Numbered from the stretch's first letter, positions 7,941-16,169 are shown. The stretch is 33,952 nt of DNA from Planctomycetota bacterium (GCA_021798635.1 JAJZGH010000014.1:1-33952), one strand, 5' to 3'. A program made the numbers and translations. The notes: generated from the sequence alone by a model not told the origin.

Positions 7941-9336
7941 GATGCACGGTCTCCAAGTTGGGTTCAGGCCCTCCCACGGAACAGACCACGGTGGTGCCCG
8001 ACCCCGGGCTGCTGCGAATATCCAGGTGGCCGCCAATAACACGGGCTCGATAATCCATTATACGTAATCCCAGGCCGCGGCCGCGCGGTTCCGAAAATCC
8101 CACGCCATCATCATGGATGGTCAGGCGCACCAGCGAGCCAAGTGTCTGGGAGCTGATATCAAGATGTTTCGCCTGCCCATGGCGGACGGCGTTGTTCATG
8201 GCTTCCTGCGCAATGCGATAAAGATGCGTCGCCGCCAGAAGAGAGCATGACTGCGGCAGCGCATCGGCGCGAACATCGCAGGTGACTCCCAGAAGAGATT
8301 CCATCTGGTAACCCAGTTCCTGCAACGCGGTGGGAAATTCATCCGCCTGATCCAGCGGTTGAAGCCCCCGTGCCAGTCGGCGGGTTTGCGCGATGGCATC
8401 GTTAAGCAGGGCTGTGAGATTTTCCGTTTCACCGGCCAGCACCTTCGATTTTTTCTTCAGCCGCTGGGCAATGGCCTTGGATACCATGGCAGCTCCGGTC
8501 AAAAGCTGGCCCAGGCCGTCATGCAGGTCCTGCCCGATACGGCGCTGCTCACGCTCCGCAATATGCAGAATTTCCGCCTCCATGCGCTTGCGTTCGGTTA
8601 TATCCCGCACGATTCCCGTGAAATGCCGGGTATCGCCAGCCTTCTGTTCGCCTACCGCCAGGTACATGGGAAAAGTGCTGCCGTCTTTACGCAAGCCGGT
8701 TACTTCCCGTCCCACACCAATAATTTTTGCGTGCCCCGTGCGAAGATAGTTATTAACATAATGATGATGCTCACTGTGATAAGGCTCGGGCATGAGCATA
8801 TCCACCGTTTGTCCGATGGCTTCCGCGGCGGCATATCCGAAAATGCGTTCCGCAGCAGGATTGAAAGATTCAATAACGCCGCGATCGTTCATGGTGATAA
8901 TGGCATCCACCGCCGTTTCAACGATGGCACGAATCTGGGCCTCGCTGCGGCGGAGGGCCTCGGTGGCCTGCGCCGGGCCAGTGACGTCAAAACCCGTGAG
9001 AATCGCCACCGTTTCACCCGTGTCCTCCTGAATGTGCGGGGCTGCTACATAAGCAATAATGCGCGGAGACTTTTGATTAGTTGAGCACCTCTGTTCAAAT
9101 TGCACGGGGCCGCGGAAGCCATCCGGATTCGCCAGCAATGCAACAACCTGATGAAAATTTTCGGAGGACAAAATAGAGTCTAACGCGGACTGCCCCACCA
9201 GCATATCGGCACCGCGGCCGCACGTGGACGCAACTTCATTATTGACAAAAAGAATTTGGCCGGCGGCATCCACCACCGCGGCAAACAGCCCCGTTGAATG
9301 AATCATCGCTTTTGCCCAGGCCGGATCTTTGGGCAT
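7915..9336 (-). CDS. PAS-domain sensor histidine kinase (HisKA_3, NarX/FixL-like)
   Basis: 473 residues without transmembrane segments, so probably cytoplasmic. Residues ~10-120 form a first PAS-like domain and ~130-250 a second PAS/PAC domain very like that of FixL. Counting back 20 residues from R210 in IIGVGREVTG, as haem-distal R220 does from haem-ligand H200 in Bradyrhizobium FixL, lands on H190 in the EHHHY segment. The dimerisation/phosphotransfer helix is HisKA_3 type with phospho-acceptor H272 (RRIGQDLHDGLGQ). The ATPase domain has the N box EAMNNAVRHG (~378-387), DDGVGF (409-414) and GRGLGL (419-424). It should phosphorylate the regulator encoded next to it. Haem or oxygen sensing is inferred from the alignment by eye. 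GGAG sits 8 nt before the ATG. Confidence 0.92.
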   Translation of the reverse strand: MPKDPAWAKAMIHSTGLFAAVVDAAGQILFVNNEVASTCGRGADMLVGQSALDSILSSENFHQVVALLANPDGFRGPVQFEQRCSTNQKSPRIIAYVAAPHIQEDTGETVAILTGFDVTGPAQATEALRRSEAQIRAIVETAVDAIITMNDRGVIESFNPAAERIFGYAAAEAIGQTVDMLMPEPYHSEHHHYVNNYLRTGHAKIIGVGREVTGLRKDGSTFPMYLAVGEQKAGDTRHFTGIVRDITERKRMEAEILHIAEREQRRIGQDLHDGLGQLLTGAAMVSKAIAQRLKKKSKVLAGETENLTALLNDAIAQTRRLARGLQPLDQADEFPTALQELGYQMESLLGVTCDVRADALPQSCSLLAATHLYRIAQEAMNNAVRHGQAKHLDISSQTLGSLVRLTIHDDGVGFSEPRGRGLGLRIMDYRARVIGGHLDIRSSPGSGTTVVCSVGGPEPNLETVHHADDSPAI

Positions 9337-9482
9337 ATATTAAACTCCAATACCGCCGGGAGGCACCTGCGGATATTCCGCCGGAGCAGGCGACGATAAT
9401 TATAAACACGCCGGCCGGTTTACGCAGCAACTCCGGGAAGGCCGATCCATGAAATACGGTGGCTGGTTGGCATGAAACGGGC

Positions 9483-9520
9483 AAAAAAACACCCGGTCGA
9501 TATTACATCGACCGGGTGTT
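9483..9520 (-). terminator. Rho-independent terminator of fusA
   Basis: A perfect 14-bp stem (9488-9501 with 9507-9520) with a 5-nt loop is followed on the minus strand by seven T residues (9489-9483). It lies about 38 nt after the fusA stop codon and also separates fusA from the histidine kinase operon. Confidence 0.93.
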
Positions 9521-9557
9521 AACTTTGGAGAACCTTGCGGCTGGCAACACAGAAGAA

Positions 9558-11669
9558 TTACTTCAGGCTCGCCAGGACTTCATCTTTTACATGGTTGGGC
9601 ACTTGAGCATAGCTGTGCGGCTCCATGGTGTAGTTGGCGCGGCCCTGCGTAAGTGAACGCAGAATCGTGGAATAGCCGAACATGTTGGCCAGCGGAACCG
9701 TGGCGTCGATTACCTGCGTGTTGCCCCGGTTTTCGGTATTTTCAATCATGGCGCGGCGGCTGGAAATATCACCTTGCACCGGCCCGGCGAATTCAATGGG
9801 GGTGGTGACCTGAAGCTTCATGATCGGCTCGAGCAGCACCGGCCCGGCTTTTTTGCATGCCGACTGCATGGCCAGAATACCGGCCTGTTCAAAGGCGATC
9901 TGCGAGGAATCCACATCATGGTAGCTGCCGTCAAAAAGCGCCACTTTCATATTCAACATCGGGAAGCCGCCCAGAACACCGGATTTAGCGGCCTGCCGCA
10001 CGCCATACTCCACGGATGGAATATATTCGCGGGGAATTGAACCGCCCTTGATGTCGTTTTTAAACAGCAGCGAATCTTCAGAATCATCGCCTTCCACGGG
10101 CACATACGGCTCAAGCTTAATCCAGCAGTCGCCATATTGACCGCGACCGCCGCTCTGCTTGACATGTTTACCCTGCGCTTCGGCAGCCTTGGTAATGGTT
10201 TCTTTGTATGCGACCTTGGGTTTGCCGACTGTGACATCCACTTTCATGTCGCGCTTGAGTTTGTTGGCAATGATTTCCAGATGCAGTTCACCCATACCGT
10301 GGATGATGGTTTGGCCGGTTTCCGCATCGAAGTTACTGCGGAAAGTGGGGTCTTCGCGCCGGAGCGTAGTAAGGGCTTCGCCGAGCTTGTTTTTGTCATT
10401 GGCGCTTTTTGGCTCAATGGACATGCTGATAACCGGCTCGGGGAACTCCATTTTTTCCAGCAGAATCGGATGATCCGGATCGCAGATCGTATCGCCGGTA
10501 AGGCCATACTTAAAGCCCACAACACCGACGATATCACCGGCTTCGGCAAATTCGCGCTGGATACGATCGGCAGCGTGCATTTCCCAGATACGCGAGGCAA
10601 TTTCTTTTTTATCCCGCGTGGAATTGATGATACGTGCTCCGGACTCGAGCTTGCCGGAATAGACGCGGACATAACTCAAATCGCCGTGCTGATCGCTGAC
10701 AATCTTAAATACAATGCCGCAGAACGGCTCATTGATATCGGCCCTGCGAATCAGTTCCTTGGTTTTTTCCCGAACATCGTGGCCCACCATCGGCGGCTTA
10801 TCCATCGGGCTGGGAAGATAATACACCACCGCATTCAGCAGCAGTTGTATGCCTTTGTATTTCAAAGCGGAACCGCACAACACCGGATTAATTTTGATCG
10901 CGCACGTGCCCTTGCGCAGGGCCGCTTTAATTTCATCGTTGCTGATGGGCTGATCGGAAAGATATTTTTCCATCAACTGATCATCGCATTCCGATGCTTT
11001 TTCAATCATGTACGCGCGGGCCTGATCCGCTTTGGCTTTGAATTCCGCCGGTATGGGGATTTCACCCCAGGTGCGGCCCTTGGATTCTTCATCCCATTGA
11101 TAGCCCTTCATTTCCAGAAGGTCAATAACGCCGGCGAAGTTTTCAGCGGCGCCGATGGGGATCTGAATCGGCACCGGATTGGCACCGAGGCGGTCATGAA
11201 TTGTTTTCACGCAGAATTCAAAATCCGCGCCAACTTTGTCCATCTTATTAACAAAGCAGAGCCGCGGAACATGATACTTCGTGGCCTGCCGCCAGACCGT
11301 TTCCGATTGTGCTTCCACACCTTCGCGACCGTCAAACACGGCCACGGCTCCGTCCAGCACGCGCAGAGAGCGCTCAACTTCAACCGTAAAGTCCACGTGG
11401 CCCGGAGTGTCGATGAGATTAATAATATATTCATCGCCATCTTCCCTGCCGCTTAAGCGCCAGGGGCACGTGGTGGCGGCTGCGGTAATGGTGATGCCGC
11501 GCTGCTGCTCTTCTTCCAGGTGATCCATGACGGCGGTGCCTTCGTGCACTTCGCCGATCTTGTGGGTTTTACCGGTATAAAACAGAACGCGCTCTGACAC
11601 GGTGGTTTTGCCGGCATCAATATGAGCGGCAATGCCGATGTTGCGATAACGTGTTAAGTCGTGGGCCAT
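9558..11669 (-). CDS. fusA: translation elongation factor G
   Basis: 703 residues, full length. EF-G is the GTPase that moves tRNA and mRNA through the ribosome. GTPase motifs: AHIDAGKTT (G1), the RGITI switch, DTPGHVDF (G3), NKMDK (G4) and a G5-like segment (CGSALKYKG). Domains II-V follow, with domain IV recognisable at [15 protein letters not shown] and the C-terminal end at [21 protein letters not shown]. It is not next to rpsL/rpsG/tuf, so it is either a relocated fusA or one of two EF-G copies. Domain order and motifs look canonical. AGAGGT precedes the ATG by ~8 nt. Translation is cut off by a strong terminator downstream. Confidence 0.97.
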   Translation of the reverse strand: MAHDLTRYRNIGIAAHIDAGKTTVSERVLFYTGKTHKIGEVHEGTAVMDHLEEEQQRGITITAAATTCPWRLSGREDGDEYIINLIDTPGHVDFTVEVERSLRVLDGAVAVFDGREGVEAQSETVWRQATKYHVPRLCFVNKMDKVGADFEFCVKTIHDRLGANPVPIQIPIGAAENFAGVIDLLEMKGYQWDEESKGRTWGEIPIPAEFKAKADQARAYMIEKASECDDQLMEKYLSDQPISNDEIKAALRKGTCAIKINPVLCGSALKYKGIQLLLNAVVYYLPSPMDKPPMVGHDVREKTKELIRRADINEPFCGIVFKIVSDQHGDLSYVRVYSGKLESGARIINSTRDKKEIASRIWEMHAADRIQREFAEAGDIVGVVGFKYGLTGDTICDPDHPILLEKMEFPEPVISMSIEPKSANDKNKLGEALTTLRREDPTFRSNFDAETGQTIIHGMGELHLEIIANKLKRDMKVDVTVGKPKVAYKETITKAAEAQGKHVKQSGGRGQYGDCWIKLEPYVPVEGDDSEDSLLFKNDIKGGSIPREYIPSVEYGVRQAAKSGVLGGFPMLNMKVALFDGSYHDVDSSQIAFEQAGILAMQSACKKAGPVLLEPIMKLQVTTPIEFAGPVQGDISSRRAMIENTENRGNTQVIDATVPLANMFGYSTILRSLTQGRANYTMEPHSYAQVPNHVKDEVLASLK

Positions 11670-12288
11670 GATATGTACCTCTGTATCCTGAAAGAGTAAA
11701 AACTTCTAAATTTCCTGACGGTTCTAGATCTCTATAAATAACAAGCCCGCCAGAACCGTCCTTCTCCGCCGGGCGATATAAATCGGAGCAGCGGGGCGTT
11801 TCTCGCGGGCACAGACTTCAGTGGTCACACCCACCGCACCGTGCCGATGTTTCACCCATGCCGGGCGTCGCATCGGCCGCGGGGCATGGGCTTAGAAAAT
11901 ATCTATAAGCAGTTTCACCTTTCATTCCTTATAATAGCTCGGCTCAAGAGCCATGGTGCCCGGCCAAATTTCTCTGCCGGGAAACTGCGTTCCAAGACCC
12001 ACTAGGATACCAATAACCCGGGCCATGACGCAAGTAAAACCATCAATTTTTCGCATTTAAGATTATACGCTTTCCTGCTGGGACTGCTCGCCACACCAAT
12101 TTTTTTGCCCAGGCAAACTTGGGAGAGAGATATGTATCAGCCAGATATGTGTACGGTGTCGCATTTAAAGTGCACGGGGAAATGGCCGTTATTTTGACTG
12201 ATTTACCGCGATTATTCCGGAGGCCTTCGATACGCGCACTACGCTCTCTGATATGGGCCGATAAAAGCAGATGGGGGGGCTATTGTCC
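11670..12288. other. fusA leader and intergenic region
   Basis: No convincing gene. The fusA promoter must lie here but no clear -35/-10 pair stands out. Near the gene, GACGGTTCT (11717-11725) and AGAACCGTC (11752-11760) form a 9-bp inverted repeat with a 26-nt spacer in the fusA leader; it could fold in the mRNA. A short palindrome GGCTC-AA-GAGCC occurs at ~11941-11952. The accessory block with the AbiE-like genes begins after this stretch. Confidence 0.5.
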
Positions 12289-12318
12289 GTGCTAGGTATT
12301 ATTCATAATACCTAGCAC
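12289..12318. promoter_or_regulatory. upstream palindromic operator candidate of the AbiE-like locus
   Basis: GTGCTAGGTATTA, a 4-nt spacer (TTCA) and its exact reverse complement form a 13-bp-arm inverted repeat. Each half-site shares GT..CT.GGTATTAT with the palindrome over the abiEi promoter 119 bp away (centre to centre). Two related inverted repeats match how known AbiEi proteins bind their own promoter cooperatively. Confidence 0.7.
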
Positions 12319-12394
12319 AACATATTTATGCAACTAATAAACCAAAAAATCAGTTGAAATATGGCCATTTGTAAAGCAATTCAGCGATAAAAAA

Positions 12395-12438
12395 TTGACA
12401 AAGTGCTGTCACTGGTATTATATATAATACCAGTGACA
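12395..12438 (+). promoter_or_regulatory. abiEi promoter overlapped by a 32-bp perfect palindrome
   Basis: A consensus -35 TTGACA (12395-12400) is followed 18 bp later by TATATA (12419-12424). That -10 lies in the centre of a perfect palindrome, 12407-12438, whose left half is TGTCACTGGTATTATA. A repressor bound there would block RNA polymerase, so this is a strong candidate for the autoregulatory operator. The GTG start of the antitoxin gene is 11 nt after the palindrome. Confidence 0.8.
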
Positions 12439-12448
12439 TGGAGATCCA

Positions 12449-13339
12449 GTGAACAGAAGCCGAATCAGCATCGCGAAGCCGGATATCGTCCGCTATTTCG
12501 ACCAACTGGGAGAGAAGGCCTTTCGGCAGAAAGACCTCTCGCGGCGCTTGGCAGAGCAGCGGGGCTTCTGGCGCATCGCACAGCACACTACCACTGATGA
12601 GTTTATTCAATATCTGATCAGCTCGGCCAAGCTCTCCAAAATCGTCTTTCCATTCCCCCGGCCCTATAAGAAGGAGATTCGCTTCGCCTGGGGCGACGCC
12701 ACGCTCTACGAGGTTATGCTTAAACTCAGAGCTGGATGTTATTTTTGCCACTACACCGCAATGGCGTTCCATGGCCTTACTGAGCAACTACCCAAGACCA
12801 CCTACATCAACTGTGAGCAGAAAAGTGCGGGGCAGAGCAGCGGCCTGATGACGCAAAACGGAATTGATTTAGCCCTGCGCCGTGCGGTCCGTGTCTCCGC
12901 CAACGTGGCAGAGACGAGCGATTTCCGTATCTGTATCGTCAGTGGAAAGAATACCGACAATTACGGGGTCATCGAGGAGCCGGTTATGGGAGCCGGGAAG
13001 TCGCTGGGGCGATTGCGTTTTACAACACTTGAGCGAACGCTCATCGACATCGCAGTGCGTCCCATCTATGCGGGGGGCATCAGCGAAGTCGCTAAGGCGT
13101 ACCAGCTTGCCCAGGAACGGGCTTCCGTCAATGTTCTGGCTGCTATATTGCGCAAGCTCTCGTATGTATATCCGTATCATCAAGTCATCGGGTTCTATCT
13201 CGAGCGAGCTGGCTACAAGGCCGCCCAATTAGACCTCCTCCGCACAATTCCCATGGAATTCGATTTCTATCTCATGCATGGCATGACGGAGACTCAGTAC
13301 ATTAAGGAGTGGCGGCTACACATCCCCAACGGCTTTTAA
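12449..13339 (+). CDS. AbiEi-like antitoxin/transcriptional regulator
   Basis: 296 residues starting at GTG 12449, with GGAG 5 nt upstream. The N-terminal ~70 residues look like the winged-helix domain of AbiEi-type (COG5340) proteins: IVRYFDQLGEKAFRQKDLSRRLAEQ, followed by EFIQYLISSAKLSKIVF. The C-terminal part contains the antitoxin-domain segments YFCHYTAMAFHGLTEQLP, RFTTLERTLIDIAVRP and a late YPYHQVIGFYLERAGY. In known AbiE systems this protein neutralises the nucleotidyltransferase toxin AbiEii and represses its own promoter. Here the partner gene is on the opposite strand and the two stop regions overlap by 24 nt (13316-13339). The palindromic operators upstream fit autoregulation. Family assignment is by recognition of the segments, not by a search. 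Confidence 0.82.
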   Translation: MNRSRISIAKPDIVRYFDQLGEKAFRQKDLSRRLAEQRGFWRIAQHTTTDEFIQYLISSAKLSKIVFPFPRPYKKEIRFAWGDATLYEVMLKLRAGCYFCHYTAMAFHGLTEQLPKTTYINCEQKSAGQSSGLMTQNGIDLALRRAVRVSANVAETSDFRICIVSGKNTDNYGVIEEPVMGAGKSLGRLRFTTLERTLIDIAVRPIYAGGISEVAKAYQLAQERASVNVLAAILRKLSYVYPYHQVIGFYLERAGYKAAQLDLLRTIPMEFDFYLMHGMTETQYIKEWRLHIPNGF

Positions 13340-14227
13340 TCGAGCAGCGACGCGTAATACATAATCGAAGTAGAAGTCGAATTCCTGGAGCACCACGCCC
13401 GCCCTCACCGTCGCCTTCACTGCCGTAAAATCCGGACGGTGGAACTCCCGATACTCCGGCAGCTGGTTCAGAAACGCCAGCGGCACTCGCTTGGCGTCAA
13501 AAATAGTGCGCAGCAGCAACCGGTTCTCCGCTGTACCCAGATCCAGGTTAAATCGATCCATCACCTGATATATATCCACGAAATCCCGCGCCCGCGCGCT
13601 TCCGGCGCGACTGCGGTGGACGATTGGGCCATACGCCCGCATCTGCTGACAGACCGCCCGCAGCTTCTCACAGACAAGCATCTCCGGTGTATAAACGAAT
13701 ATCCGATACCCCTCAAAATTCTGCTTGGCCTTCCCATCGCAAACCTCGAACTTACTGATGTCAATATCGAATTTTCCTTTTGCGCCGATCCGCACCGCGT
13801 TTCGGCGCAGACCCTCCAGATTTCCAGATAGCAGAACGTACTTGGTCGCCTCGATAAGCTTAAAGCTCAAGGCGTACCCGCCCCAAAAGCCCCTCAGTTC
13901 CGAACTGACATGTTCCGGCAGTTCTTGCATCGTGACGTCGAAAACGTCGTAACCCGCTGGCCGGAAGGTCGTCCGAAGATTCTTTTCGATCTTCAAACGA
14001 ACGGCCTCGATATCGTCCAACCTGAACTCATCAGCCATCGACAGGTCAATATCGACCGACGCTCGCCAGCCCAATTGGTAGGCCAGATCAATGGCATTTC
14101 CGCCCTTAAGGACGAATCGCTCCATAAGGTCGTCATCCGAAAACATGGCGATAACCGCCAGCCGCTTGATGTGTTGGATGCGATCTATTTCATGCGTATC
14201 GATATGCCCTTTTTTTTGTCTGCTCAT
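13316..14227 (-). CDS. AbiEii/AbiGii-family nucleotidyltransferase toxin
   Basis: 303 residues. The DNA polymerase beta-like nucleotidyltransferase signature is present: FVLKGGNAIDLAY (residues ~38-50) and R55-S57-D59-D61 in RASVDIDLS, giving the GG...RxSxDIDLS pattern that binds nucleotide and metal. A further family motif, RARDFVDIYQV, lies near residue 215, and CEKLRAV precedes it. Toxins of this family transfer nucleotides (in studied members, to tRNA ends) and stop growth; the AbiEi partner counters them. The start ATG has GAGG 5 nt upstream, so translation is independent of abiEi. Its own promoter would lie in 14228-14320. The convergent orientation is unlike the usual abiEi-abiEii operon. 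All key catalytic residues that I can see are intact. Confidence 0.85.
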   Translation of the reverse strand: MSRQKKGHIDTHEIDRIQHIKRLAVIAMFSDDDLMERFVLKGGNAIDLAYQLGWRASVDIDLSMADEFRLDDIEAVRLKIEKNLRTTFRPAGYDVFDVTMQELPEHVSSELRGFWGGYALSFKLIEATKYVLLSGNLEGLRRNAVRIGAKGKFDIDISKFEVCDGKAKQNFEGYRIFVYTPEMLVCEKLRAVCQQMRAYGPIVHRSRAGSARARDFVDIYQVMDRFNLDLGTAENRLLLRTIFDAKRVPLAFLNQLPEYREFHRPDFTAVKATVRAGVVLQEFDFYFDYVLRVAARLKAVGDV

Positions 14228-14323
14228 AAAACCTCAGTTTCCTGCCTTCCGTCCTCTCCCGCCATCCATAAAGGGCCATACACTCATAACATATTCTTTG
14301 CGTCAGTCCAACCGCGCTGTCAT

Positions 14324-14370
14324 AAAAGGTGTCAGGTACCATTGTTTAAAAAAGGTACCTGACACCTTTT
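14324..14370. repeat. palindromic repeat with GGTGTCAGGTACC arms
   Basis: Arms of 17 bp (14324-14340 and 14354-14370; left arm AAAAGGTGTCAGGTACC) around a 13-nt spacer. A 16-nt stretch of the arm recurs at 23645. It lies between the toxin gene and the ssrA promoter. It could act as a transcription stop, since the right arm runs into six T residues on the plus strand. The sequence resembles the REP-type palindromes mobilised by RAYT transposases, but no such transposase is in the window. Confidence 0.8.
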
Positions 14371-14388
14371 TTCTGGTTTTTAATTGAT

Positions 14389-14417
14389 TTGTTGGCCCGC
14401 TTGCGGCGGGGTATAAT
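14389..14417 (+). promoter_or_regulatory. ssrA promoter
   Basis: TTGTTG (14389-14394) and a perfect TATAAT (14412-14417) are 17 bp apart. Transcription would start near 14424, leaving a ~20-nt leader that RNase P removes to give the mature tmRNA 5' end at 14444. Confidence 0.8.
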
Positions 14418-14443
14418 ATATACTTGTTTCAGCTCTTTGAAAG

Positions 14444-14823
14444 GGGGGCGAAAGGTATCGACCGGACAGTAGTGTCGATGATGGCGTGCCGACCTGCCAA
14501 GCAAGTCGTTAAACTGGGTGGCAAAAAATCAAATGCTGAGAACTTTAAGTTCCCAACAGCCGGGGGCGCAAGCCTTCGGTTGGCTGCCTAATTAAACAGG
14601 CAACCCGGTTCCCGCAGGAAGTCCGCGGCCTGCGACGAACCGACGACTAGCGGAATGCTCAGATGGCAACGTCTATCGGCCATTTGCTAAGACCCAGGAT
14701 GGGCTGGAATTTCCGGAAGTCAGACTGTCGGCGTCCGGCGATTTGAGATTAACATGCAGTCTACGCACGTAGAGGTTGTCTTCAACCTGCCACGGGACGA
14801 GGGTTCGACTCCCTCCGCCTCCA
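14444..14823 (+). ncRNA. ssrA: transfer-messenger RNA (one-piece tmRNA)
   Basis: tmRNA rescues stalled ribosomes and tags the unfinished protein for degradation. The tRNA-like ends pair: GGGGGCG (14444-14450) with CGCCTCC (14816-14822), followed by discriminator A14823. The T arm is GAGGG-TTCGACT-CCCTC. The terminal CCA is not encoded (CTT follows). The tag frame ends ...LRLAA then TAA (14589-14591), and the stop lies in the loop of TGCCT-AATTAAAC-AGGCA, as in helix 5 of tmRNAs. If the resume codon is GCT at nt 92 (14535), close to the usual position, the tag is AENFKFPTAGGASLRLAA; an earlier in-frame GGC at 14520 is less likely. The length of ~380 nt is normal. A promoter precedes it and a terminator follows. 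Confidence 0.95.
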
Positions 14824-14829
14824 CTTATC

Positions 14830-14865
14830 AAGCCGGGCCGGTCTTCAAACCGCCCGGCTTTTTTT
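14830..14865 (+). terminator. ssrA terminator
   Basis: AAGCCGGGC-c-GGT pairs with ACC-GCCCGGCTT around the loop CTTCAA, with one bulged base. Seven T residues follow from 14859. It begins a few nt after the mature tmRNA 3' end. Confidence 0.9.
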
Positions 14866-14911
14866 CTGCGCCGGAGGTTACCATGTATTCGTCGATGGGG
14901 GACTGCTTCAG

Positions 14912-15394
14912 CTACCGCGTTGGATCGAGTTCGCCCGGATTAACACCCAGCGCAGCTGCCAGTTTTTCCACCGTCCGGTGTGATGGGCTAAGCTCTGCGT
15001 TCTCGATGCGGCTGATGTGGCTCTGGGCTAAACCTGTTTCTTCCGCGAACCGCGACTGGGTTTTGTTGGCCCTCTTACGCAGTTCGCGAACTTTGGCCGC
15101 GAGGTGGTGATTCCATTTGGCGAGGCCGACGGGAGGCTCTGCCGGCGGGAATTCGAGCGCACGGACTGCATAGGGGTGCTGGTCCAGTATTTCCCGCATG
15201 CCGCTGTTGACTGCCTCCACATCCTCGGCACTTTGAGCTGTGGCCAACGCTTTTACCAAGTCGAACAGATCGTTCTTGTCATCGGCTGACAGCCTGTTGA
15301 TTCGCTCAATGACAATTCCGATCGCCATGGTGAGAGCCGCCTCGCCAACATCCATCGTTTTGGGTAGTGTGTTTAATCCATCTATTTTCGTCAT
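14912..15394 (-). CDS. XRE-family helix-turn-helix antitoxin (HigA-like)
   Basis: 160 residues. The C-terminal 60 residues are a Cro/C1-type helix-turn-helix: AAKVRELRKRANKTQSRFAE, then ETGLAQSHISRIENAELSPS and TVEKLAAALGVNPGEL. The N-terminal ~95 residues are helical and not assigned to a family; they probably hold the toxin-binding part. The gene lies 73 nt downstream of a RelE-fold toxin gene on the same strand, the toxin-first order of higBA modules. It would bind its toxin and repress the shared promoter. AGG lies 4 nt before the ATG. The assignment rests on the HTH and on gene order. Confidence 0.82.
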   Translation of the reverse strand: MTKIDGLNTLPKTMDVGEAALTMAIGIVIERINRLSADDKNDLFDLVKALATAQSAEDVEAVNSGMREILDQHPYAVRALEFPPAEPPVGLAKWNHHLAAKVRELRKRANKTQSRFAEETGLAQSHISRIENAELSPSHRTVEKLAAALGVNPGELDPTR

Positions 15395-15467
15395 GACCTG
15401 ATACGCCTTTACACAACATCTGCCATTTATTGCAAGCCCAAATCCCTAATATTTATTCTGACCATTC

Positions 15468-15902
15468 TCAGCCGGCAGAGGGCAACGCCGGGACATCAAT
15501 TATCCCATCACAAAATAATCGCATTCGCCGGCGCATCGTAATACGCGCCCCTGGCGGCGTGGGCCCGTTATTTTCCTTTTTGAGAGCACCGAGTATCACA
15601 ATCGCCCTCCTGCTACGGTCGATGAAGAAAAATACCCTGAGATTTATTTTGCCCAGCACCCCGTGCTTTTCACGTAATTCATGGAAATCTTCCACGGCAT
15701 CGACGGAGCAAAATTGGCTGCGCGTGGGATCTGCCTCGGTGGCCAGCGTTTTCACCTGTTCGGCGATATAGGCGTACTGCTCCGCGTTGAGGATTTTCAT
15801 TACCTCGTCGTAAGCCCGGTCGATAATAAGGACGCTCCAGCGGTATTTTCCTATCGGCCCACCACGGCCGGCAATTATGCCCACCTTCACGTCTTTCCTC
15901 AT
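15468..15902 (-). CDS. RelE/HigB-superfamily toxin (Gp49-like)
   Basis: 144 residues with an excellent ribosome site (AAGGAG, 6 nt). The middle shows the RelE-fold pattern of phage-Gp49/HigB-like proteins: VEDFHELREKHGVLGKINLRVFF, then IDRSRRAIVILGALKKENNGPTP. Such toxins cleave mRNA on the ribosome. The N-terminus (GIIAGRGGPIGKYRWSVLIID) and the Arg-rich C-terminus make it longer than the usual 90-120 residues. A pure HigB assignment is therefore uncertain, and catalytic residues vary too much in this family to name. It precedes the XRE gene in a probable two-gene operon whose promoter lies in the AT-rich stretch 15903-16169. Confidence 0.75.
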   Translation of the reverse strand: MRKDVKVGIIAGRGGPIGKYRWSVLIIDRAYDEVMKILNAEQYAYIAEQVKTLATEADPTRSQFCSVDAVEDFHELREKHGVLGKINLRVFFFIDRSRRAIVILGALKKENNGPTPPGARITMRRRMRLFCDGIIDVPALPSAG

Positions 15903-16169
15903 TTAATCTCCTTGAAGGAAATAGGCCAACTGCACATATAATATACAATTTAAATCGCCATAATCAAATAATTTGTTGTATATTTTATTGTATATTCTAT
16001 TTAATAGTATTATTATTCGCTAAATAATACTTTAATATCACATACCGAATAAAACCTTCACCGTGCGCCGCGAATCCAGCGATTTCCGATCTACTGAAAT
16101 TTTATAGCTGGCGAAACAAAGATCAAGCTGGCCCATGCACACTGTGAAGGAGAGCTGCCCCAGCGTAAC
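15903..16169 (-). promoter_or_regulatory. AT-rich promoter region of the HigBA-like operon with inverted repeat
   Basis: This gene-free stretch is far richer in A and T than its surroundings, especially 15940-16040. It contains AGTATTATT (16006-16014) and AATAATACT (16023-16031), a 9-bp inverted repeat with an 8-nt spacer, and the direct repeats TGTATATTTTAT / TGTATATTCTAT at ~15977-16000. Its position upstream of the toxin gene suggests promoter and operator DNA, though several -10-like boxes make the exact promoter unclear. Confidence 0.5.

Noticed and set aside
10137..11456. Long plus-strand open frame antisense to fusA
   Set aside because: EF-G is unmistakable on the minus strand and the antisense frame shows only the composition expected of a shadow.
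11818..11925. 35-codon frame upstream of fusA on the minus strand (leader peptide?)
   Set aside because: Its ATG follows AAGGA with no spacing, and no attenuator hairpin follows. There is not enough to call it.
12350..12787. Minus-strand frame over the abiEi start
   Set aside because: It covers the promoter and operator palindromes of abiEi and has no ribosome site or family resemblance.
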